Source: Erythrobacteraceae bacterium
GTDB taxonomy: Bacteria > Pseudomonadota > Alphaproteobacteria > Sphingomonadales > Sphingomonadaceae
Direction of reading: 5' to 3'
Assembly (NCBI GenBank): GCA_024642525.1
Contig: JAHEAX010000016.1
Span: forward strand, 1-35,006
Length of the DNA: 35,006 nt
Notes under the pieces: model-generated
What the model saw: only the letters and a program-made list of their open reading frames with translations
What the model was told of the DNA's origin: nothing
The model's database searches: none
Translations under genes and position numbers: made by a program
Shown here: positions 15,977 to 24,064 of the stretch, piece by piece
Layout of the letters: each line of letters opens with the position of its first letter
How positions within the stretch are numbered: the first letter of the stretch is position 1

Positions 15977-17491
15977 ATGAATCGCCCAGTTTTTGCGCCT
16001 TTGGCTGGCACTGCCGCCCTGCTCCTTTCCGCGCTGGCAGCCGCGCCTCTGGCCGCGCAGGATAGCAGTGAAAAGCCTGCCAAGGCTGCTGCCAAGGAAT
16101 ATGTCGCCAATTCCGCGTCGAAACGGCTGGCAGGCACATTTGGCGGACAGCGCATTGCCTATACCGCGACTGTGGCAGAACAGGTGCTGAAGGCAGAAGA
16201 CGGCACGCCCAAGGCCGCCATCGTCACCACATCCTATGTTGCTGAACCGCGCGATCCCTCGCGGCCTGTCACCTTCCTGTTCAACGGCGGGCCGGGTTCA
16301 GGCTCTGTCTGGCTGCAAATGGGCGCATTTGGCCCCAAGCGCGTCGCCATCCCTTCCGATGCGCGCGATGACGGCGCACCGCCCTACCCCATCCTCGACA
16401 ATCCGGATTCGTTGCTGGATGTGACTGACATCGTCTTCATCGACCCGGTCGGCACCGGCTTCAGCCATACGATTGGCGATACCAAGGGCGAGGAATATTG
16501 GGGCGTCACCAAGGATGCGAAATCCGTGGCCGAAGTGATCCGCAAGTGGATCAGCGAAAATGGCCGCTGGAACAGCCCCAAGTTCCTTGGCGGGGAAAGC
16601 TATGGCACCACCCGTTCAGCCGCCGTCGTCAACGAGCTGGAGGGCGATTACAATGACGTGTCGCTCAACGGCGTCATCCTCATTTCCACCATCCTCGATT
16701 TTGCCGCCGGCGCCGATACGCAGGGCAACGAGCTGAGCTATATCACCAATTTGCCCACTATGGCGGCAACTGCGCTTTACCATGGCAAGGCCGCTGCTCC
16801 CTCGGTGGAACAATTCGTCGAAGAGGCGCGCCAATTCGCCATTGGCCCCTATGCCGCCTACCTGCTGCAAGGCCAGAACGCGCCCGCTTCGCAGCGCGCC
16901 GCTATCCGCGCTGAACTGGCCCGTTTCACCGGCCTGTCGGAAAGCTATCTGGAACAGGCGGACCTGCGGGTGTGGCCATACCGTTTCTACAAGGAACTGC
17001 TGCGCGATCGCGGGCAGACGGTGGGCAGGCTCGACAGCCGCTATACCGGCCGCGACTATGACAATGCCGGCGAAGGGCCGGATTCCGACCCCAGCTTCTA
17101 CGGTATTGATGGCGGCTATGCTGCGGCCATCAACCAGTTCGCCCGGGAGGACATCGGTTACAAGACGGACCGTACCTATGTCACCATCGGTTCTGTCGGC
17201 AGGTGGGACTGGAACATTGGCGGCGGCAGGGACAATAACGCCTATCTGAATGTCGCCCCCTATCTGGGCAAGGCATTGCGCGAAAATTCCGGGATGAGGA
17301 TTTTCGTCGGCCAGGGCTGGTACGATTTTGCCACGCCGTTTTTTGCCGCTGAATTTGCGCTCAGCCGCACGGGCATCCCGCAGGACCGGATCGAGTGGAA
17401 ATATTACGACGCGGGCCACATGATGTATATCCGTGATGAAGACCGCCAGAAGCTTTCCGCCGACATTCGCGCATTCATCCGCGCACGCTGA
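15977..17491 (+). CDS. Exported serine carboxypeptidase-like peptidase, family S10
   Basis: 504 residues with a signal peptide (MNRPVFAPLAGTAALLLSAL, cleavage near AAPLAAQ|DSS), so periplasmic or secreted. The S10 signature is clear: FLFNGGPGSGSVWLQMGAFG (oxyanion-hole region), FIDPVGTGFSH, GGESYGTTR with Ser208, GQGWYDFATPF with Asp450, and DAGHMMYI with His481, a full catalytic triad. S10 enzymes remove C-terminal amino acids at acidic pH; bacterial versions are little characterised and may feed peptide catabolism. The start has AGGAG eight bases upstream. The next gene begins 13 bases after the stop. Confidence 0.93.
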   Translation: MNRPVFAPLAGTAALLLSALAAAPLAAQDSSEKPAKAAAKEYVANSASKRLAGTFGGQRIAYTATVAEQVLKAEDGTPKAAIVTTSYVAEPRDPSRPVTFLFNGGPGSGSVWLQMGAFGPKRVAIPSDARDDGAPPYPILDNPDSLLDVTDIVFIDPVGTGFSHTIGDTKGEEYWGVTKDAKSVAEVIRKWISENGRWNSPKFLGGESYGTTRSAAVVNELEGDYNDVSLNGVILISTILDFAAGADTQGNELSYITNLPTMAATALYHGKAAAPSVEQFVEEARQFAIGPYAAYLLQGQNAPASQRAAIRAELARFTGLSESYLEQADLRVWPYRFYKELLRDRGQTVGRLDSRYTGRDYDNAGEGPDSDPSFYGIDGGYAAAINQFAREDIGYKTDRTYVTIGSVGRWDWNIGGGRDNNAYLNVAPYLGKALRENSGMRIFVGQGWYDFATPFFAAEFALSRTGIPQDRIEWKYYDAGHMMYIRDEDRQKLSADIRAFIRAR

Positions 17492-17504
17492 GTTTTCCTT
17501 TCCC

Positions 17505-18038
17505 ATGCGCCTGACACCACTTGTAGCATTGCTTCTGATCTGCGCCTGCAAACCGCCTGCAACCGATGAATATGTCGAACGGGTGGACCTTGCCGAAACG
17601 CGCGGAACCGTGGGCGAACCCCTGCCATCGCCCGATGTGGAAGGCGCCGTTTGGGCCGACAGCGGGGCCAACCGCATCGTCTATGGCATTCCGGGACAGG
17701 TGCCGTTTCTGGCGCTGGCCTGCGAAGGTGGCGCTGGCGCAGGGCAAATCCACATCACCCGCTTTGCCGCAGCTGATGCGCGGGCCAAGGCGCTGTTTGC
17801 CCTCATCGGCAACGGCCATATCGCGCGGCTACCGGTCGATGCGAAATGGAACGGGCAAGCGTGGCTGTGGGAAGGTTCAATCCCTGCAGACGACCCGCGC
17901 ACAGAAGTGCTGACCGGCACTCGCAAAGTGACTGCAACCCTGCCCGGCGCAGGTATGCTCGACCTTAATCCGAGCCCGAAGCCGAGCCAGCTGGTGGAAG
18001 CGTGTCGGCGGAAACAGGAAGCCCCTGCGCAAGGCTGA
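17505..18038 (+). CDS. Small predicted lipoprotein of unknown function
   Basis: 177 residues from ATG 17505, 13 bases after the S10 peptidase stop, so probably cotranscribed. MRLTPLVALLLICAC is a short signal with a lipobox-like ICAC and Cys15 as lipidation site. The mature part begins KPPATDEYVERVD. It contains VYGIPGQVPFLALACEGGAG and an HITRFAAADARAKALFALIGNGHIARLPVDA segment. I recognise no family; it has the look of small sphingomonad periplasmic proteins with a beta-sandwich-like pattern. The 3' end overlaps the convergent dsbD by 74 bases. No good Shine-Dalgarno is visible. Confidence 0.7.
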   Translation: MRLTPLVALLLICACKPPATDEYVERVDLAETRGTVGEPLPSPDVEGAVWADSGANRIVYGIPGQVPFLALACEGGAGAGQIHITRFAAADARAKALFALIGNGHIARLPVDAKWNGQAWLWEGSIPADDPRTEVLTGTRKVTATLPGAGMLDLNPSPKPSQLVEACRRKQEAPAQG

Positions 18039-20070
18039 CCAACTCATCCGGAGTAAGCACCTGCCCCAGTTGCTGCGCGTCGGCCCCGGGCGCGTACCAC
18101 AGGTATAGTGGCACACCCGCAGCACCCTGACTGGTCAGGAAGCGGGTGATTTCAGGATCGCGGCGGGTCCAGTCCCCTTCCAGTGCGATGACCCCTGCTT
18201 GCTGAAACGCATCGCGCGTCGCTTCGCGTTCGATGGCAACGCTTTCATTGACTTTGCAGCTGAGACACCAGTCAGCGGTAAACCACACGAATACCGGCTT
18301 GCCGGTGACGCGCGCCGCATCCAGCCGCGCCTGGCTGAATGGCTCTGCATCGATAAGGGCATTCTTGCTGCGCCCCGCTTCGGGCGGATTGAACGCATCC
18401 GGCAGGCCCATGGCCAACAGCACGGCGGCGATAATTCCGGCGAACCCTGTAAACTTCAGCGACCCGCCCCTTGCCTGCCGCCCGCTGCCAAAGGCAGCCA
18501 GCGCGACGAGAATGGCGGCACTGATACCAAGGGCAAGAAACACATATTCCCTGCCGCCAAGCCGCCAGCACAGCCACGCCAGCGCAAGGGCGGTAAGGCC
18601 CATTGGAACGGCCATGATCCGGCGAAAAGTTTCCATCCAGCTGCCTGGCCGGGGCAGCAAACGGCGCACGGCAGGAACAAAGCCAACCACAAGGAACGGT
18701 AGCGCAAGCCCCAGGCCGAGCGCGGCAAACAGGACCAGCGCATAGGCCGGTGGCAGCAGCAACGCCGCGCCAAGGGCTGCGGCCATGAAGGGGCCAGTGC
18801 AAGGCGTTGCCACCACTGCTGCCAGAATGCCGGTGGCAAATGCGCTGGCAGGTTCGCCGCTACGCGTAAGCGAAATGGAGGGCAGCTGGTAAAGTCCGGC
18901 CAGATTGGCCGTTATGGCAATGGCCAACACCAGCAGGCCAACCACCACGCCGGGTTCCTGTAACTGGAATGCCCAGCCCACCTGTTCGCCTGCGGCACGA
19001 AGTGCCAGCAACAGCCCGCCAAGGGCCACGCAGGCAAGTATGACCCCGCCACTATAGGCAATGGCTTCATGACGTGCCTGCCGCTCGCTTTCGCTTGCAC
19101 GCGCAAGGCTGAGCGCCTTGAGGCTGAGGATGGGAAACACGCAAGGCATGATGTTGAGCATCAATCCGCCTGCCAATGCGCCCAGCAGCAACACCAGCAG
19201 CGATGGCATGACGACCATTTTGGCCACAATCGGCACGCCTGCGCTGCCCACATCGCCCGTTTCTGCGACAAACCGGACCCCGTCATTTTCATCGAAAGCA
19301 AGGATACCTTCGATTTCGCCGGGCACATCCCCTCGCAATGCCAGCGGAATCTCCGCGATAAGCAAGTCGCCCTTTCGGCTGAATTTCTGCGCAGCGGCGT
19401 AATTGATGATGTCAGTATTGCCGAGATAGATATGCGGCCTGTCCATCTGCAGACTGGCCGGCACAGGGATGGCAATTCGCAGCAACTTGTCTGTAATTTC
19501 AAAAACGCCATGCTGGTCCAGCAGGGCAGGAATGGCCGCGCGCCAAGCGGCAAAGCGCGCCGCATTGTCGTTACTGCTGCTGCCTTGCAGATCGAGGCCG
19601 AGGCGGGCCTTTTCAGGCACGCAAATCACATCGGTACAGGCCAGCCACTGGGCATCCACCGCAATCGGCACTGAAGGCTGCCCTTGCGCGCCTTCAGGCA
19701 CGCTGACGGGCACCAGCACGGCGTAGGGGCCTTGATAAACATGGTTCATCAGCCCGCTGATCAGCAATTGGTGCGGCACCGGATATTCCGGTTCGCCCAC
19801 TTGCCATCCATCCGGCAATTGCCAGTCCAGCTGCATCCCGTAACCGGCATCGCCGGGATTTTTCCAATAGCCGTGCCAGCCTTCATCCGGCGTGAAGCGG
19901 ATCGCCAGCATAACGGTCTTTCCCGGTGCCGCAGGGCCATCTGCGACCAGCTGGGCCGAAATATTGGTGGCCTGGGCAACAGCCGGTTGCGTCACCAATA
20001 TGGCCACCAGCAGGGCCAGCAATCCGAGTATCCTCGGCATCAGTCTGATCGGGATGATAGTCTTTTCCAT
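17965..20070 (-). CDS. dsbD: Thiol:disulfide interchange protein DsbD (ScsB-like)
   Basis: About 701 residues. It moves electrons from cytosolic thioredoxin across the inner membrane to periplasmic proteins. A signal peptide (VTQPAVAQA) is followed by an N-terminal beta domain with a cysteine pair in ACTDVICVPE. Eight or so membrane helices follow, with the central cysteines in LNIMPCVFPILSLKALSLAR and AAVVATPCTGPFMAAALG. The C-terminal thioredoxin domain has active site ADWCLSCKVNE (Cys602/Cys605) and the cis-Pro stretch GAAGVPLYLWY. The acidic N-domain style, with its long ADGPAAPGKTVMLAIRFTPDEGWHGYWKNPGD segment, is the ScsB/DsbD2 type common in alphaproteobacteria. ATG 20070 is preferred; 20079 is possible but the AAGGA would then be only two bases away. 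Its 3' end overlaps the small lipoprotein gene. Confidence 0.92.
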   Translation of the reverse strand: MEKTIIPIRLMPRILGLLALLVAILVTQPAVAQATNISAQLVADGPAAPGKTVMLAIRFTPDEGWHGYWKNPGDAGYGMQLDWQLPDGWQVGEPEYPVPHQLLISGLMNHVYQGPYAVLVPVSVPEGAQGQPSVPIAVDAQWLACTDVICVPEKARLGLDLQGSSSNDNAARFAAWRAAIPALLDQHGVFEITDKLLRIAIPVPASLQMDRPHIYLGNTDIINYAAAQKFSRKGDLLIAEIPLALRGDVPGEIEGILAFDENDGVRFVAETGDVGSAGVPIVAKMVVMPSLLVLLLGALAGGLMLNIMPCVFPILSLKALSLARASESERQARHEAIAYSGGVILACVALGGLLLALRAAGEQVGWAFQLQEPGVVVGLLVLAIAITANLAGLYQLPSISLTRSGEPASAFATGILAAVVATPCTGPFMAAALGAALLLPPAYALVLFAALGLGLALPFLVVGFVPAVRRLLPRPGSWMETFRRIMAVPMGLTALALAWLCWRLGGREYVFLALGISAAILVALAAFGSGRQARGGSLKFTGFAGIIAAVLLAMGLPDAFNPPEAGRSKNALIDAEPFSQARLDAARVTGKPVFVWFTADWCLSCKVNESVAIEREATRDAFQQAGVIALEGDWTRRDPEITRFLTSQGAAGVPLYLWYAPGADAQQLGQVLTPDELVSLAQGLPVSADTLPPAGSASGSD

Positions 20071-20155
20071 CGGAGGCATTGTCCTTGCACGACAGGGCCG
20101 TCATGGCCAAGGAGATGTTGCACTTGTCTATCAAGAAAAGGCGTTGAGACTGACC

Positions 20156-21370
20156 ATGAGTGAAAAGCGCGATCTTCTTATCCTGGGCGGCGGGCTGGTC
20201 GGCATGACACTGGCCCTTGCCGCGGCGAGAAAGGGCATCAGCAGCCACGTGGTTGACCGCGCCGATCCGGCGGAACTGACTGCAGAAGGGTTCGACGGGC
20301 GGGCTTCTGCCATTTCCACCGCCAGCTGGAACCTGTTTACCAATATCGGCCTTGCCGACCGGCTTGAACCGCATGGCTGCCCGATCGATTCCATCGCAGT
20401 GTCCGACCAGATGCGCCCCGGCCGGCTGGATTTCACGCCCGAACCGCATGAAGGTTCGCTCGGCCGGATGTTTGCCAACCGGGAATTGCGTCTGGCCCTG
20501 TTCGAAGCCGCCAAGGCAGAGCCGCTGATTTCGTGGAATTCGCGGGTCGAAGTGGTTTCACGCACACGCGGCGAGCATGAAGTCGGTGTGCTTCTGGGCG
20601 ATGGGCGGATTTTGACCGCCAGCCTGATGATTGCCGCCGAAGGGCGCAATTCACCCACCCGCGAAGAAGCGGGCCTGGTCGTTGCAAAGTGGGATTACAC
20701 CCACCGCGCCATCATTGCCGGGCTGACGCATGAAAACCCGCACAGCAATGTGGCGTGGGAAATCTTTTACGCACAGGGTCCGTTTGCGTTGCTGCCAATG
20801 CTTGATGATGCCCAAGGGCGCCACCGCAGCGCGTTGGTCTGGACGGTCAACGAAGCAGATGCCGCAGGCGTTCTGAAACTGTCCGACAGGGCATTTCTGG
20901 CCGAAGTTGAAAAGCGAATGGGCGATATTTTCGGCGCGATCACATCGGTTGCCCCGCGATCATCATTCCCGCTTGGTTTCCATCACACTGCACGCATCAC
21001 CGCGCCAAGGCTGGCGCTGGTGGGCGATGCCGCGCACGGCATCCACCCCATCGCCGGACAGGGTCTGAACCTTGGCCTGCGCGATGTGGGCGCATTGGCA
21101 GAAGTGCTGGCCGAAGGGATGAAGCTGGGTCTGGAACCGGGGGATGCCCAACTGCTCGCCCGCTATGAAAAATGGCGCGGACTTGATGCCTTCACCGTGG
21201 CGCTGGCAACCGATGGCCTGACCCGGCTTTTCGGCGTGCCGGGGCGCACCGCATCTGCCATCAGGCGGCTTGGCATGGCTGGCATCCAGCGCACACCAGT
21301 CCTGAAAGGCTGGTTCATGGATGAAGCGCGCGGCGTGACGGGGGATATGCCCGAACTGCTGAAATCCTGA
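20156..21370 (+). CDS. UbiH/UbiF/COQ6-family FAD-dependent monooxygenase
   Basis: 404 residues from ATG 20156 (MSEKRDLLILGGG). Flavin-dependent aromatic hydroxylase of the ubiquinone pathway family, acting at the inner membrane face. The FAD site is LILGGGLVGMTLALAAARKG (8-27). The mid segment has MFANRELRLALFEAAK and MIAAEGRNSPTREEAG (the DG-like motif as AEGRNS). The second FAD site is LVGDAAHGIHPIAGQGLNLGLRD (GDAAHG at 290-295), the UbiH family signature. Which ring position it hydroxylates cannot be told; alphaproteobacterial UbiH, UbiF and UbiL overlap in sequence. It is divergent from dsbD, with 85 bases between, and convergent with the mitofilin-like gene. Confidence 0.92.
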   Translation: MSEKRDLLILGGGLVGMTLALAAARKGISSHVVDRADPAELTAEGFDGRASAISTASWNLFTNIGLADRLEPHGCPIDSIAVSDQMRPGRLDFTPEPHEGSLGRMFANRELRLALFEAAKAEPLISWNSRVEVVSRTRGEHEVGVLLGDGRILTASLMIAAEGRNSPTREEAGLVVAKWDYTHRAIIAGLTHENPHSNVAWEIFYAQGPFALLPMLDDAQGRHRSALVWTVNEADAAGVLKLSDRAFLAEVEKRMGDIFGAITSVAPRSSFPLGFHHTARITAPRLALVGDAAHGIHPIAGQGLNLGLRDVGALAEVLAEGMKLGLEPGDAQLLARYEKWRGLDAFTVALATDGLTRLFGVPGRTASAIRRLGMAGIQRTPVLKGWFMDEARGVTGDMPELLKS

Positions 21371-21381
21371 AAACCGGCCAG

Positions 21382-21404
21382 AGCCAGCATCTTTACTGCT
21401 GGCT
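21382..21404. terminator. Convergent hairpin between the UbiH-like gene and the mitofilin-like gene
   Basis: AGCCAGCA (21382-21389) and TGCTGGCT (21397-21404) form a perfect 8-bp stem around a 7-base loop. The loop contains the stop codon of the minus-strand gene (21393-21395). It sits 12 bases after the UbiH-like stop. There is no long T-run, so termination strength is uncertain. Confidence 0.4.
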
Positions 21405-22319
21405 TGCCTGGCTTGCAGGGCTTGGCTGTTCGATCAGATGACCGCTGCCATCGCGCAATCTGCGTGGTTCGAGCACGGCTGACGTCTCGATCAGGTCCAG
21501 TGCGCGCTGGGCCGCGTCGTAACGTTCGGCATCCTTGATCCACTGCGTTGCACGGCTTGCGCCGGGCAGCATCTTCACTTCCTCGATTGCCGAACGCACT
21601 CGACCGCTTTCGAGGAAATACCGCGCGCGTTCCAGCCGCCGCTGGGGCTGCGGGGAAGGCGCTGTTTCGCGGCGGATAATGAACAATTCGCTCAATTCAC
21701 GCCTGAAACGGTCAAACGATGGTTCTTCGGTGGAATCGGAAAGTTCCGGCCCCAACCCCTCTAGCCGGGCCAGAAGCTGGTCGAGGGTAACGGGATTGCG
21801 CGAGGTTTCGATGACAGTGCTGACCGCATTGGGCAGCGCATCGCTGAACCGCAGCCGCAACTGGTCTGCCAGATAACCAAGTTCTGCCCCGCGTTCGAGC
21901 GCCCGCCGCGTGGCAAAGGCAATCAGCAGCCCTTCGGCACGGGCCGCATTGCCCGTTGCCGCTTGCGATTGCAGGTCGAGCCGCGCAAGCCGCTGTTCTG
22001 CCGCGGCCAACCGCTGGTCAAGGCCGCCTTGTTGCTGCGAAACACGTTCGACCGCTTCGCTGGCGGCAGCTGCCGCCTCGGTTTCTTCTGCATCGGGCGT
22101 TTCGGATGCTTCGGGCGAAGGCGTGCCAGCTCCGTCGGGCAAGTCTGATGCCACCTGGACAGTTTTGCCCGAGGGCGTGACCCGGCTCCAGTCGCCTTCC
22201 ATCTTGTAAGACAAATAGCCGACAATCGCGGCGCCAAGCATAAACGCCCCCAGCGCAACCCCAAGAATGGCGCGCGTAGAACCGGTCTTCTTACGGCTCT
22301 GGCTCGAATAGCTTTCCAT
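21393..22319 (-). CDS. Mitofilin/Mic60-like inner-membrane protein (COG4223 type)
   Basis: 308 residues. A cytosolic head (MESYSSQSRKKTGSTRA) leads into one transmembrane helix (about 17-39, ILGVALGAFMLGAAIVGYL). A Pro/Glu/Ala-rich periplasmic linker follows, then a coiled coil (about 85-130, EAVERVSQQQGGLDQRLAAA). The C-terminal part is helical and ends in a mitofilin-like segment, LERARYFLESGRVRSAIEEV through MLPGASRATQWIKDAERYDA to ALDLIETSAV. That order of helix, coiled coil and C-terminal mitofilin core is the layout of alphaproteobacterial Mic60, which shapes inner membranes, and Mic60 is known to lie beside heme genes in this class. It is 45 bases after hemD on the same strand. The assignment rests on architecture and location; sequence similarity needs a profile search. 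Confidence 0.75.
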   Translation of the reverse strand: MESYSSQSRKKTGSTRAILGVALGAFMLGAAIVGYLSYKMEGDWSRVTPSGKTVQVASDLPDGAGTPSPEASETPDAEETEAAAAASEAVERVSQQQGGLDQRLAAAEQRLARLDLQSQAATGNAARAEGLLIAFATRRALERGAELGYLADQLRLRFSDALPNAVSTVIETSRNPVTLDQLLARLEGLGPELSDSTEEPSFDRFRRELSELFIIRRETAPSPQPQRRLERARYFLESGRVRSAIEEVKMLPGASRATQWIKDAERYDAAQRALDLIETSAVLEPRRLRDGSGHLIEQPSPASQASQQ

Positions 22320-22364
22320 CAGTTCCCGTTCTGCAACCCGTAAATTATCTGCCGGTCATATTTT

Positions 22365-23069
22365 TTATGTTGCCCGGCTATCGCGTCTTCCTTGGCACAT
22401 GTCTTTTACCAAGGCCAGCAGAGCCGTTTCATCAGGCCGGACGGCATGGCGCAATTCCCTCCAGCCAGTTCCGGCTGCATCCGAAATGCGCGGGCCAAGG
22501 GAGGCGAGCGAAATTTTGCCCCGGTCCAGCCCAAGCCTTGCGCATTCTTCATGAAAATGCCGTGCCGCTGCGGCAGAATGCAACATGACAACACCGCCAT
22601 TTGCGAGGCCATTCGCCATCTCGGGCGACATGGGCACCGTTACAGCATCATAGACGATCCGTTCGATCATCTTGACCTGCGGCGGCAGAACCAGCGGCAC
22701 GCGTTCCGCGCCTGCAAGGCGAAGCAAGCCGATTCCGCCCTTGTCCAGCCCGTCGATCAGCCCCTGCAATCCGCCCGTTCCGACACGAGCAACGTGAAAA
22801 CCAGCCGCTTCTGCGACGGCAGCAGTGGTTTTCCCGACTGCATGGACGGGTTTTTCCTGAAACAGCGATAATTGCGGCCCGCCATGGCGAAAGGCGTTGG
22901 CACTGCCGACAAGCAATGCGTCCACATCAGCCGGATCGGGTGCCGACCATTCCACGTCGCGGATTTCAAACAGAGCTTCGCCTTCGACATCAATGCCCTG
23001 TCGGCGCGCCTCTTGGATAGTGGCGGCAAGGCCCGGTTGAGGTCGGATGGCGAAGACCGGCAATGCCAT
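22365..23069 (-). CDS. hemD: Uroporphyrinogen-III synthase
   Basis: 234 residues; closes hydroxymethylbilane to uroporphyrinogen III, with inversion of ring D, in tetrapyrrole synthesis. HemD is poorly conserved. What supports it here is FAIRPQPGLAATIQEARRQG at the N-terminus (usual start of the family), VDALLVGSANAFRHGG, VHAVGKTTAAVAEAAGF (the typical vGekTA motif), VVMLHSAAAARHF (the S-x-x-x-a-x-x-f motif) and LASLGPRISDAAGTGW. Its ATG overlaps the hemC stop by one base (TGATG), so the two are translationally coupled, and length and location agree. Confidence 0.9.
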   Translation of the reverse strand: MALPVFAIRPQPGLAATIQEARRQGIDVEGEALFEIRDVEWSAPDPADVDALLVGSANAFRHGGPQLSLFQEKPVHAVGKTTAAVAEAAGFHVARVGTGGLQGLIDGLDKGGIGLLRLAGAERVPLVLPPQVKMIERIVYDAVTVPMSPEMANGLANGGVVMLHSAAAARHFHEECARLGLDRGKISLASLGPRISDAAGTGWRELRHAVRPDETALLALVKDMCQGRRDSRAT

Positions 23070-24019
23070 CAGGCGCCCCTTGCTGCTCCGGCAAAATGGG
23101 CGGTAATGCCCGCAGATGCACGGCCCAGCAGGTCCTGCGCCAGCCGGGCAGGCCCGTCCCTGTCTTCCAGCGCAAACCGCGACTTGCCGGTCACCCGCTC
23201 CGCCCCGTCAGGGCTGTAGAGCGAGACTTCCAGCGTGATGTTGTCACCTTCTACCATACTCAGCACGGCGATGGGGCTGTGGCAATTACCGCCCAAGGCG
23301 GCGAGCAAGGCGCGCTCCATCATCACGCCAGCATTGCTGGGCGCATGGTCGATTGCCGCAAGGATGCTGCGCATATTCTCGTCGCTGGTGCGGCATTCGA
23401 TACCGATTGCGCCCTGTGCAGGCGCAGGCAGCCAGCCGTCCACTTCCAGCGGGGTGCCGGTGCCATTCTGGCCAAGCCGTTCCAGCCCGGCAGCGGCCAG
23501 CAATGTGACATCGGCTTCGCCTGCAGCAAGCTTTGCCAACCGCGATGCGACATTGCCGCGGAATGTCACGATTTCACAATCAGGCCGCCGGTTGAGCATC
23601 TGCGCCGCACGGCGCGGCGCGCTGGTGCCAACCCTGGCCCCGCGCGGGATGCTGGCAATGCTGGAAGCGCCGATCAACACATCGCGCACATCGGCGCGGG
23701 GCAAAATCGCCGCAATGGTCAGCGCATCGGGACGGATCGTCTCCACATCCTTCATCGAATGGACTGCAGCATCAATATGGCCGTCGGCCAGCCACGCATC
23801 CAGTTCCTTGGTCCACAGTGCCTTGCCGCCAAGGTCTGCAAGTGGCTGGTTCAGGATTTTATCGCCACTGGCGCGCACCGGCACCAGTTCAACTGCGCTC
23901 TCGTCCCAGCCATGGGCGGCACACAGGCGGCTGCGCGTTTCATGCGCCTGCGCCATGGCAAGCGGCGATTGGCGGGTCCCGATACGGATGGGGGCGATGG
24001 GTTTGGCGTGTCTTGTCAT
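23069..24019 (-). CDS. hemC: Hydroxymethylbilane synthase (porphobilinogen deaminase)
   Basis: 316 residues from ATG 24019 (MTRHAKPIAPIRIGTRQSPL); polymerises four porphobilinogens into hydroxymethylbilane in the cytosol. Motifs: IRIGTRQSPLAMAQAHETRS, DLGGKALWTKELDAWLADG, DAAVHSMKDVET (catalytic Asp region), GTSAPRRAAQML and FRGNVASRLAKL (substrate-binding Arg residues), and LLALGGNCHSPIAV. In the last, Cys246 is the residue that carries the dipyrromethane cofactor. The longer in-frame extension to 24904 is antisense to tsaD and is not real. It is divergent from tsaD with 45 bases between. Confidence 0.97.
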   Translation of the reverse strand: MTRHAKPIAPIRIGTRQSPLAMAQAHETRSRLCAAHGWDESAVELVPVRASGDKILNQPLADLGGKALWTKELDAWLADGHIDAAVHSMKDVETIRPDALTIAAILPRADVRDVLIGASSIASIPRGARVGTSAPRRAAQMLNRRPDCEIVTFRGNVASRLAKLAAGEADVTLLAAAGLERLGQNGTGTPLEVDGWLPAPAQGAIGIECRTSDENMRSILAAIDHAPSNAGVMMERALLAALGGNCHSPIAVLSMVEGDNITLEVSLYSPDGAERVTGKSRFALEDRDGPARLAQDLLGRASAGITAHFAGAARGA

Positions 24020-24064
24020 AGGGCATACTTGCCCTAGCCATCCATCTCGTTCAGGGGAAGCGCC

